A DNA stretch of 11,053 bases from a bacterium (GTDB taxonomy: Bacteria > Spirochaetota > JAHITG01). The position numbers and the translations under genes were made by a program. Position 1 is the first letter of the stretch; each line of letters begins with the position of its first letter. The stretch covers positions 1 through 11,053 of the forward strand of contig JAQTRT010000082.1 of assembly GCA_028711675.1 (NCBI GenBank), given 5' to 3'. This document shows, piece after piece, positions 1 through 5,620 of the stretch. The notes below the pieces were generated by a model that did not search any database, was not told where the DNA came from, and saw only the letters and a list, made by a program, of their open reading frames with translations.

Positions 1-23
1 TTTCCTACATAAAGTTTCTTCAC
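1..23 (-). CDS. Start of probable RRM-type RNA-binding protein (partial, runs off left edge)
   Basis: Only the first seven codons and two bases of the eighth lie in the window. Read leftward, they begin with a GTG start and give M-K-K-L-Y-V-G, the usual opening of small bacterial RNA-recognition-motif proteins (K-L-Y-V-G-N-L, which contains the RNP2 strand). An AGGAGG ribosome site sits 10 bp upstream at 34-39, and a promoter-like TTGACT/TATCTT pair lies further upstream. Known of the family: single-RRM proteins of about 80-150 residues that bind single-stranded RNA, often linked to cold or stress responses. The call rests on seven residues plus a very good ribosome site, so that a gene starts here is fairly sure and its family is tentative. 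Bases beyond the edge would settle it: the next residues should be N-L-P/S followed by an RNP1 motif. Confidence 0.5.
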
Positions 24-33
24 GATAGATGTT

Positions 34-39
34 CCTCCT
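34..39 (-). promoter_or_regulatory. Ribosome binding site AGGAGG deciding a GTG start
   Basis: The leftward strand carries a perfect AGGAGG 10 bp before GTG at 23-21. It supports translation starting at this GTG in an otherwise AT-rich stretch. Confidence 0.6.
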
Positions 40-114
40 GAAAAATTAAATTAACCTCATCTTTAATACACCATTATTATATATATATCAAACAATATAT
101 TAAAGATTTAATAA

Positions 115-142
115 AAGATACATACTGGAAAAAAAAAGTCAA
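115..142 (-). promoter_or_regulatory. Sigma-70-like promoter for the left-edge gene
   Basis: Leftward strand: TTGACT (142-137), 16-bp spacer, TATCTT (120-115). The -35 box matches consensus at five of six positions and the -10 at four. Transcription would start near 108, giving a leader of about 85 nt rich in A and T before the AGGAGG site. The spacer contains a run of T. The region lies between the stop of the rRNA methyltransferase gene and the next start, where a promoter is expected. No strong rho-independent hairpin for the upstream gene is visible, only T-rich sequence. Confidence 0.4.
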
Positions 143-167
143 GAAAAATATTAAAAAAAGCGTATTT

Positions 168-1346
168 TCAAGGTACCCGGCAGATGAGGCCCCGCAGGTA
201 TTCGGATTCGGGAAAGGAGAGCCGGATGGGATGGTCCTCGGCCTGTGAGAGCTGCCCGATGATCTGAGCGTCGATACCGGCATCCTGGCAGGCCCAGGAG
301 ATCATGGTCCGGAAAGTGCTCATATCCACACCGCCCGAGCATGAGAACGTAACAAGGATACCTCCGGGATTGAGCAGTTTAAAGGCCAGCAGATTGATGT
401 CCTTGTAAGCACGGAGAGCTTTCCGGACATGCGATCCGCTGGGAGCCAGTTTAGGAGGGTCCAGAATGATCATATCCAGCTTCTTCCCCTGGTCCCGCAT
501 CTTCCTTAAAACTTCGAAAGCATTCCCGTTTATCCCTGTATAACGGTCCGGAGGAAGCTGGTTCAGCTTCATGTTCTTTTCAACCAGGTCCAGGGCTTCT
601 GCAGAGGAGTCTACGCAGGTAACGGAGACAGCTCCCCGGGACAGGCAAAAGAGGCTGAATCCTCCTGAATAGGAGAAACAGTCCAGGATTGAACGGCCTT
701 CGGCAAATCGGGCAACGATCCGGCGGTTCATTCTCTGGTCAAGGTAATAACCTGTTTTTTGCCCGTGTTCCAGGTCAACGAGGATCTTCAATCCGTTCTC
801 GCTGACGGGGATAAGGCCGGGCCAGGAAGCGCCATACAGGACAGAGCAGGCCGGTTCCAGCCCTTCAAGCCCTCTTGATTCCGTGTCATTCCTTTCATAG
901 ATAGCTTTAGGCCGGATGATCCCTGCCAGCTCCCGGACAAGGAAAGCTTTCCATTTTTCCATAGCCGGTGTCAGGGTCTGGAGCACAAGGTATTCATTGT
1001 ACTGGTCCGCGACCAAGCCGGGAAGATGGTCGGATTCGCCGAAGATCAGGCGTTTTGAATCTGTTCCCTTTAACAGGTCCCTTTTCTGAACAGAGGCTTT
1101 GATCCTGTCGGAGAGCCATTTTTCATCGGGAGGGGAGTTCTCATCCCATTCTACAGCGCGGATCCGTATTTCTGAACAGGGGCTGAAATGGCCCCAGGCC
1201 AGGAACTGTTTCCCGGCGTCCAGGACCCTTACCGTATCCCCGGGCTGGGGTTTCCCTCTGACAAGATCGATCGCCCCTGAGAATATCCAGGGATGATGGA
1301 GCTGGACAGGCCTTTCCCTTTTTTTCTTTAAAATAATATCTACCAT
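168..1346 (-). CDS. rlmI: Class I SAM-dependent 23S rRNA cytosine methyltransferase, RlmI family
   Basis: This 392-residue protein matches the length and plan of RlmI/YccW, which makes 5-methylcytosine in 23S rRNA (C1962 in E. coli). An N-terminal PUA domain (about residues 1-75) includes the HPWIFSGAI segment. A linker domain follows with RLIFGESDHLPGLVADQY (100-116). The Rossmann methyltransferase domain has GQKTGYYLDQR (195-205), SAM-binding motif I ILDCFSYSGGFS (220-231), an acidic residue after strand 2 (VDSS, 245-248), the DPPK motif (296-299), and SCS at 335-337, whose Cys336 is the likely catalytic nucleophile. The family ending DHP...FPE..YLRG (371-386) is present. The ATG at 1346-1344 has AGGAAGG just upstream. 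The gene overlaps the stop of the upstream oxidoreductase by 7 bp, so the two are probably translationally coupled. It appears intact. The exact target base is inferred from family only. Confidence 0.9.
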   Translation of the reverse strand: MVDIILKKKRERPVQLHHPWIFSGAIDLVRGKPQPGDTVRVLDAGKQFLAWGHFSPCSEIRIRAVEWDENSPPDEKWLSDRIKASVQKRDLLKGTDSKRLIFGESDHLPGLVADQYNEYLVLQTLTPAMEKWKAFLVRELAGIIRPKAIYERNDTESRGLEGLEPACSVLYGASWPGLIPVSENGLKILVDLEHGQKTGYYLDQRMNRRIVARFAEGRSILDCFSYSGGFSLFCLSRGAVSVTCVDSSAEALDLVEKNMKLNQLPPDRYTGINGNAFEVLRKMRDQGKKLDMIILDPPKLAPSGSHVRKALRAYKDINLLAFKLLNPGGILVTFSCSGGVDMSTFRTMISWACQDAGIDAQIIGQLSQAEDHPIRLSFPESEYLRGLICRVP

Positions 1347-2338
1347 TCATCCTTCCTGTTCCGGACCATCTTTTCAATGATCCGGATACCTTGCGAAGCG
1401 TCAAGGCCTGAGGATGAGGGTACCCGGACCCGGCCCCGGAGCAGGCCGATGGCTTCCCGGTACAGCCGTTGAAAGCAGTTCTCATCCGGATACGCCGGGA
1501 ATTTTACTCTCTCCAGTTCGTGGAATCCTTCATAGCGCCCGCTCCTTTTACCGATAAAATATTCCCGGCATTCATTACCGACCCTGATCCTTCCTTTGAC
1601 GGCCTGGATATCCAGTTCGAAATTAAAATAATCCCTGTCACCCCCTGCTTCCAGAAAAAGATGGACCCCGTTCCTGAATTCGATATGGCCGTAAGCTGTA
1701 TCTTTCCGGCCGGACGGGACCAGGCCTTTGACGTTTTTGTACGGGCCAAAGAGGAACAAGGCCATGTCGATGAGGTGAGTGGCGTCATGGAGCAGGGAAC
1801 TTTTATCTATCCTGAAGCTGGCCTTAGCGGAAGAAAGCTGCGTGAGGACATTGGCCGTTACTGTTCTGATCTTCCCCAGTTTTCCGTTCATGATCATTTT
1901 TTTCACTGTCAGGAAGAGGGGATCGAATCTTCGCTCGTGATTGATCATCAGGATAGAGCCGTTCTTCCGGCATGCGTCAAGCATCCGGAGCGAGTCCCGG
2001 TACGTAAAAGCCATGGGCTTCTCGCACACGATGAGCCGGACTTTCTGCCGGGCTGCCGCGATCGTGATCGGGGCATGCGTGTCAGTCCAGGTCGCGATGA
2101 TGACCATGTCCAGTTCTTCTTTTTTCAGCATTTCCCGGTAATGCGTGTAGAGGCGGGGGGTGCTGTACTGTTTTTGAAAGGCGCGGAGCCGGCCGGTGTC
2201 CAGGTCACAGGCGCAGGTAACCGTAAATCCCCTGTCCCTCGAGAGAGCGCCCATATGCGTGCACGGTTTTTCCCTTAATTTATCCAGCTCGAGTAAAAAA
2301 GCAATTCGGCCTGTACCTATGATGCCAGCTTTAAACAT
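1340..2338 (-). CDS. Gfo/Idh/MocA family NAD(P)-dependent oxidoreductase
   Basis: 332 residues, the usual size of the family. The N-terminal Rossmann fold shows GIIGTGRIA (5-13) for dinucleotide binding. The strongly conserved C-E-K-P (105-108) follows, with Lys107 the usual catalytic lysine. The C-terminal alpha/beta domain carries HDATHLIDM (184-192), matching the D-x-x-x-H catalytic pattern, here preceded by His. Family members oxidise or reduce sugars, inositols or related compounds; several act on nucleotide sugars for surface glycans. The substrate cannot be read from this sequence, and no sugar-pathway genes are next to it. The stop overlaps the rRNA methyltransferase start by 7 bp, a coupling that looks positional rather than functional. 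No good ribosome site precedes the ATG at 2338-2336 (only GTAAAGAT), and the upstream 134 bp are filled largely by a repeat structure. Complete and probably functional. Confidence 0.85.
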   Translation of the reverse strand: MFKAGIIGTGRIAFLLELDKLREKPCTHMGALSRDRGFTVTCACDLDTGRLRAFQKQYSTPRLYTHYREMLKKEELDMVIIATWTDTHAPITIAAARQKVRLIVCEKPMAFTYRDSLRMLDACRKNGSILMINHERRFDPLFLTVKKMIMNGKLGKIRTVTANVLTQLSSAKASFRIDKSSLLHDATHLIDMALFLFGPYKNVKGLVPSGRKDTAYGHIEFRNGVHLFLEAGGDRDYFNFELDIQAVKGRIRVGNECREYFIGKRSGRYEGFHELERVKFPAYPDENCFQRLYREAIGLLRGRVRVPSSSGLDASQGIRIIEKMVRNRKDEW

Positions 2339-2375
2339 ATCTTTACAGTTTGTTGCCTCACAGGGGAACCAGGAT

Positions 2376-2487
2376 AAGGTTTTAAAGGCATAATGTGGAA
2401 GGTATTTAAGGATGTAAAGGCTTAAAAGGTTTTTAAGGTAAAAATTCCAGGCCTTTCCAACCTTTACTGCCTTTATTTCCTTAAATA
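2376..2487. repeat. 9-bp-periodic AAGG array folded into an 85-bp imperfect palindrome
   Basis: On the plus strand AAGG occurs at 2376 and 2385, then after a 14-bp step at 2399, 2408, 2417, 2426 and 2435 with exact 9-bp spacing. The complement CCTT then occurs at 2452, 2461, 2470 and 2479, also 9 bp apart. The two halves form an inverted repeat with 36-bp arms (2403-2438 and 2452-2487), 28 of 36 positions matching, around a 13-bp centre. The mismatches fall between the AAGG cores. The right arm includes the last codons and stop of the endonuclease IV gene. As RNA from the leftward strand it could fold into a long imperfect hairpin after that gene, though without a clear U-tract. The same periodicity recurs at two other places in this window. 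Confidence 0.75.
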
Positions 2488-3318
2488 GCCCTTGACGGTC
2501 TTTAAGTTCATCAGGTCATCCTCCGGCGAATCCTTCGGCGTTTCCATGATAAAAGGGAGGTGGCTGATCATACTGCAACGGATGATGGCCTGCATACCTT
2601 TCCTGCCGATCTCCCCTTTGCCAATATGCCAATGCCGGTCAACACGGGAATTGAACGCGGCTTTGGAATCGTTATAGTGGATGCAATGCAGATATTTCAG
2701 TCCTACGGTCCTGTCAAAATTTCGAAAAGTCTGGTTGATTGCCTCTTTGTCCCTGAGGTCATACCCGGCCCCGAACAGATGGGCTGTGTCCAGGCAGACG
2801 CCGATCCGTTCCTTATCCCTGATCCTGTCCAGGATGAATTTGATCTGTTCGAACGTACTGCCGATCTCTGTGCCCTGGCCTGCCGTGTTCTCAAGAAGTA
2901 TGATAACGCCCGGTCCGTCCTTTTCCAGAGCTGTGTTGATGGAAACAGCCACGTTCTCCATGGCTTGCTCAAGAGGAGCGTCCATGCTCTTTCCGATATG
3001 CACGTTCACGTACCTGGCATGGAGGAGACCGGCGCGTCTCAGTTCTTCTTTCAGGGAATCGAGCGACTTTTTGAATTTTTCCCTGTCCGGTGAGGCAGGA
3101 TTGGGGAGATAGGGCATGTGGATGACCAGGGGATCGATATCCGCTTTCTTTAATTTTTCCCTGAAGGCCAGGACCTCTGACCGGTCCAGGTCCTGGTATT
3201 CCCATCCGCGCGGATTCCTTGAAAAGATCTGTATAGTCCTGCATTCCAGTTCTTGGGCCCTGCCCGGGACACTGGAGAGGCTGGGGCTGATATTCATGTG
3301 GAATCCGAAACGGACCAT
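2473..3318 (-). CDS. nfo: Endonuclease IV (AP endonuclease)
   Basis: This 281-residue protein nicks DNA 5' to abasic sites in base excision repair and works in the cytoplasm. It is a TIM-barrel enzyme with three metal ions (zinc in E. coli). All nine family metal ligands can be seen, each two residues before its E. coli number: His67, His107, Glu143, Asp177, His180, His214, Asp227, His229 and Glu259. Diagnostic segments include IQIFSRNPRGW (29-39), VNVHIGK (104-110), LLENTAGQG (141-149), CLDTAHLFGAGYD (175-187), DRHWHIGKGEIG (227-238) and METP (258-261). Trp230 stands where many homologues have Glu between the two histidines. AGGAG lies 8 bp before the ATG at 3318-3316. The gene is separated by 177 bp from the upstream hydrolase, so it may have its own promoter, but I found no convincing one. 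Its last codons form part of the 2403-2487 palindrome. Confidence 0.95.
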   Translation of the reverse strand: MVRFGFHMNISPSLSSVPGRAQELECRTIQIFSRNPRGWEYQDLDRSEVLAFREKLKKADIDPLVIHMPYLPNPASPDREKFKKSLDSLKEELRRAGLLHARYVNVHIGKSMDAPLEQAMENVAVSINTALEKDGPGVIILLENTAGQGTEIGSTFEQIKFILDRIRDKERIGVCLDTAHLFGAGYDLRDKEAINQTFRNFDRTVGLKYLHCIHYNDSKAAFNSRVDRHWHIGKGEIGRKGMQAIIRCSMISHLPFIMETPKDSPEDDLMNLKTVKGYLRK

Positions 3319-3362
3319 GTCCTGATCTCCTAAATAATTTTTTAATATTGAACAGGATTAAT

Positions 3363-3388
3363 CAACACATCTAAAGGTGTGTCGCTAC
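3363..3388 (-). repeat. REP-like hairpin element, leftward copy
   Basis: Read on the minus strand: GTAG (3388-3385), stem CGACACA (3384-3378), 8-nt loop CCTTTAGA (3377-3370), stem TGTGTTG (3369-3363). The seven pairs include one G-T wobble. The plan is the same as in the facing copy at 3416-3441. A GTAG tetranucleotide at the 5' foot of a short hairpin is the known signature of REP sequences handled by RAYT transposases; no RAYT gene is in this window. Confidence 0.65.
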
Positions 3389-3415
3389 GTAAATCAAATC
3401 AGAAGAGGGACCATT

Positions 3416-3441
3416 GTAGCGACAGGCCTTTCAACCTGTCG
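3416..3441 (+). repeat. REP-like hairpin element, rightward copy
   Basis: Plus strand: GTAG (3416-3419), stem CGACAGG (3420-3426), 8-nt loop CCTTTCAA (3427-3434), stem CCTGTCG (3435-3441), with all seven pairs perfect. It faces the minus-strand copy across a 27-bp spacer (3389-3415), which gives a BIME-like inverted pair. Stem positions 6-7 changed from GG/CC here to CA/TG in the other copy, so pairing was kept while sequence changed. It lies between the NlpC/P60 and nfo genes, the usual intergenic setting for REPs. Confidence 0.7.
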
Positions 3442-3460
3442 ATTCATTTATTTTTTCATA

Positions 3461-3495
3461 AACAATAAACCAATAACTAAGAACTACAAACTATT
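3461..3495. repeat. 7-bp-periodic AAC array
   Basis: AAC occurs at 3461, 3468, 3475, 3482 and 3489, giving five degenerate heptamers: AACAATA, AACCAAT, AACTAAG, AACTACA, AACTATT. The array ends at the stop codon of the NlpC/P60 gene (3498-3496 on the minus strand). It resembles the degenerate heptamer tandem repeats known from some bacterial intergenic regions. AT-rich sequence makes chance periodicity more likely than for the 9-bp arrays. Confidence 0.5.
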
Positions 3496-4134
3496 TCAGA
3501 ACGCCGTGCCGAAACAGTAAAACAGCTCACCTGTGAGGTATTTTGTCCCTGCCTGGTCCACGGTTTTTTTTACCCTGAGATAGGAATTGAACCTGTTGTC
3601 CGACCGGCTGGACAGGTTCATGGTATCATAACGGATGCCGCGGCTGGTGCTGTGGATAAAGCTGATGTTCCCTTTCCCGTCTTTTTCCACGATGATGCCG
3701 ATATGGGTCAACAGGTCGTCGTTCCGGTTGTTCCTGTTCATATCAAAGGTATTATTGAAGAAGATCAGGTCGCCTTTCTGAGCCTGGCCGGGGCTTATAA
3801 AGATCTTGTTGTATTTTTTCAGGGTCGAAAAGATGATCTTGACGCCTGTGGCATCCGGCGGAATAACGGCCTGCTTCGTGAAGAGGGTGATATTGTTCAA
3901 TTCGTATATCTTCAGGACCAGGCCGGAGCAGTCCAGGCCGGAGCGTTTTTGGACGTACTGCCGGGCTGTCTCAGCCAGGCGTGAACGCACTTCCAGCTTC
4001 TCACGGGATGTGAGAGGCCTCCATTTCTTCTCTTTTTCCGGCGCTGTAAAATAGGAGACGGAAATAAAATAAATGATCAAGAAAAACAGGATGTTTTGTA
4101 TTTTACCGGGATTTGATCTGGGATTTGTCTTCAT
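3496..4134 (-). CDS. Membrane-anchored NlpC/P60-family cell-wall hydrolase
   Basis: 212 residues. A charged start is followed by one hydrophobic segment (about 14-29), either an uncleaved anchor or a signal peptide, placing the rest outside the inner membrane. The papain-like NlpC/P60 domain shows the catalytic cysteine in LDCSG (Cys69), the KGDLIFF segment (120-126), a histidine in THIGI (His144), and a third polar residue in FIHSTS (His161). This Cys-His-His set is standard for peptidases that cut the D-Glu to diamino-acid bond of peptidoglycan stem peptides. The usual Y-x-W-G-G stretch before the cysteine is missing: QYVQKRSG leads directly into DCSG. No LysM or SH3 wall-binding domain is visible. 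The ribosome site is poor, with GAGGA about 21 bp upstream of the ATG at 4134, so the start is less sure. The hydrolase call is good; the substrate is inferred. Confidence 0.8.
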   Translation of the reverse strand: MKTNPRSNPGKIQNILFFLIIYFISVSYFTAPEKEKKWRPLTSREKLEVRSRLAETARQYVQKRSGLDCSGLVLKIYELNNITLFTKQAVIPPDATGVKIIFSTLKKYNKIFISPGQAQKGDLIFFNNTFDMNRNNRNDDLLTHIGIIVEKDGKGNISFIHSTSRGIRYDTMNLSSRSDNRFNSYLRVKKTVDQAGTKYLTGELFYCFGTAF

Positions 4135-4202
4135 GTCGGGAATTGAAACGCTCTATCCTCAATGAATAATGTTGGCAGCTGGCCATGTCTCTTTTTCCGG
4201 AA

Positions 4203-4241
4203 TCTTTCCTGCCTTTAAAACCTTTATATCCTTTTCAGCAT
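4203..4241. repeat. 9-bp-periodic CCTT array after the cyclic-nucleotide-binding gene
   Basis: CCTT occurs at 4212, 4221 and 4230, exactly 9 bp apart, with degenerate members TCTT at 4203 and CATT at 4239. On the minus strand this reads as AAAGG units, directly after the stop codon (4243-4241) of the cyclic-nucleotide-binding protein gene. It is shorter and weaker than the arrays near 2400 and 9780 but has the same core and period. The rest of the 106-bp gap to the NlpC/P60 start shows no clear promoter or terminator. Confidence 0.5.
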
Positions 4242-4750
4242 TATGTCTTCTTGATGGCTTGCCAGATCAGGATATCCCTGATCTTGTCCCCGGACCGACG
4301 GATACGTTCGGAAAGGATCTTGGCAAGGTTATACAGCACCTTGACGCCGATAGCCGGCTCTTTGTTGAGCAGTTCCTGGAGAGAGGCCCGGTACAGCTCG
4401 AGCATCACCACTTTGCTTACGGCATAGACCGAAGCGGAACGGGGAGAATTATCGAGCAGAGCCATCTCTCCGAAAAAATCACCGTCCACAAGATTGGCCA
4501 GGACCTGTTCCTCCTTGTCCGTAATCTGCTTGGATATCTTCACGGCACCGCTCTTGATGACGTACATCCTGTCTCCGGCATCGCCTTCCTTCATGATGCG
4601 GGCCTTGGGGTCGTAGGACTGCTGCCTGAAAAATTTCGCTATCTTGGTCCGTTCGTAGGGAGTCAGGCCGGTGAAAATATTTATGTTCTTCAGTATCTCC
4701 GCGGTCTCCTCATCCTGTTTGCTTAAAAGGACATTTGAAAATATTCCCAT
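4241..4750 (-). CDS. Stand-alone cyclic-nucleotide-binding domain protein
   Basis: 169 residues built around one cNMP-binding (Crp-type) beta-roll, about residues 22-135. The phosphate-binding cassette is clear: FFGEMALLDNSPRSASVYA (92-110), with Glu95 expected to contact the ribose and Arg104/Ser105 the cyclic phosphate. KEGDAGDRMYVIKSGAVKIS (54-73) is the typical turn before it. Residues 136-169 form a basic helical tail; no helix-turn-helix domain follows, so it is not a Crp-like transcription factor. It lies 17 bp downstream of the MscS-like gene, with GGAGGAG 6 bp before its ATG, so both are very likely one transcript. The pairing suggests a soluble sensor that modulates the membrane protein, but that is inference. 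cAMP versus cGMP cannot be told from the sequence. A 9-bp repeat array begins at its stop codon. Confidence 0.85.
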   Translation of the reverse strand: MGIFSNVLLSKQDEETAEILKNINIFTGLTPYERTKIAKFFRQQSYDPKARIMKEGDAGDRMYVIKSGAVKISKQITDKEEQVLANLVDGDFFGEMALLDNSPRSASVYAVSKVVMLELYRASLQELLNKEPAIGVKVLYNLAKILSERIRRSGDKIRDILIWQAIKKT

Positions 4751-4767
4751 TATAGTCTCCTCCTCGG

Positions 4768-5601
4768 TTACACTTTCCGCTTGATTATTTTTTTGGCCAG
4801 GGAAGAATTAGGAATATTGATGATCCCCTCCTCGGTATACACGAGGGAATCGAACAAACCGATCTCTTTCAGTACTCCTTTTACATCGTCATACATGATC
4901 TCGGTACCCTTAGGATACAGCCGTTTCAGTTTCAGCGAAGCGATGATGTCGCCGGCGATATACCGGCCGCCGAGGCCAAAGGCAATGGCCAGTCCCAGGA
5001 ACGAATATTCCAGGATATTGTTGATGATGACGGCGATCACGGCGTCAGACACCTTGAGCTGGGAAAGGCCCAGCAGAAGGGAGAAGACCGCGATGGAAGC
5101 GAAGAGCATGGCCTGCAGGACCCTGGCCACGTTCTCCCGGATACCGGCCCGGATGACGGCGCTCTGCAGTATCTTGGATAGGAAAATGGCGATGGCCATA
5201 CCGATGATGAAGATAAAGACCCCTACCATGGCCTGGGGCAGGTACAGGATCAGCCGGTCCACCAGCTGGAACGCCGACTGTGTGGTGAAGATGTTGACTG
5301 CCACGGTGAACCCGATGAAAAGGATGATCCAGTAAAAAAGGTTCCCTACAGTGGTGGACGGGATGTTATGGAGACCGCCCGATTCCAGGAACATGGTCAT
5401 CCCGGTCTTATCCGAGAATTTATCGAACTGCAGAATGCGCAGGATGAATTTCACGATAAGCTGGATGATCTTGGCGATGATCCAGGCTGCCACCAGTACG
5501 GCCATAGCCAGCAGGAACTGGATCAGCAGGTTTTTATAATTACCCAGGTTATCGATCAGGGGCTGCAGGATAGAGTCGATTAAATACTCTTTTGAAAACA
5601 T
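4768..5601 (-). CDS. MscS-family mechanosensitive channel-like protein, short form
   Basis: 277 residues, cytoplasmic membrane. Hydrophobic segments are at about 24-57, 86-106, 118-147, 160-181 and 186-209. The middle part resembles the conserved TM-helix repeat found in small-conductance channel homologues (LPQAMVGVFIFIIGMAIAIF and surroundings). The last segment, AIAFGLGGRYIAGDIIASLK (205-224), matches the pore-lining TM3/linker region of MscS. The beta domain follows (LYPKGTEI...GVLKEIGLF...EEGIINIPNSSL), and the protein ends at 277 with KKIIKRKV. The C-terminal alpha-beta cage domain of classical MscS is absent. It may form a tension-gated osmotic release pore, although some members of this shortened type are uncharacterised. 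AGGAGG lies 9 bp upstream of its ATG. It is 19 bp downstream of the ComEC-like gene and 17 bp upstream of the cNMP-binding gene. Confidence 0.8.
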   Translation of the reverse strand: MFSKEYLIDSILQPLIDNLGNYKNLLIQFLLAMAVLVAAWIIAKIIQLIVKFILRILQFDKFSDKTGMTMFLESGGLHNIPSTTVGNLFYWIILFIGFTVAVNIFTTQSAFQLVDRLILYLPQAMVGVFIFIIGMAIAIFLSKILQSAVIRAGIRENVARVLQAMLFASIAVFSLLLGLSQLKVSDAVIAVIINNILEYSFLGLAIAFGLGGRYIAGDIIASLKLKRLYPKGTEIMYDDVKGVLKEIGLFDSLVYTEEGIINIPNSSLAKKIIKRKV

Positions 5602-5620
5602 TTTTACGTACCTCCTCGAT

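Noticed and set aside
1469..2278. 269-codon open frame opposite the oxidoreductase gene
   Set aside because: It is antisense to a clear Gfo/Idh/MocA protein, with no recognisable motif or ribosome site; it is a composition shadow.
2376..2487. Classical rho-independent terminator for nfo
   Set aside because: The palindrome is long and imperfect, and no T-run follows it on the leftward strand; it may still affect the transcript end.
3338..3365. Possible promoter of nfo (TTGATT at 3365-3360 on the minus strand)
   Set aside because: No acceptable -10 box at 16-18 bp, and the TTGATT falls within the stem of a REP-like hairpin.
3363..3441. CRISPR-like or attachment-site reading of the paired repeats
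   Set aside because: Only two copies, in inverted orientation and each a hairpin; no array, no cas genes and no integrase nearby.
4169..4726. 185-codon open frame opposite the cyclic-nucleotide-binding gene
   Set aside because: It is a shadow of a protein with clear cNMP motifs; no family features in the translation.
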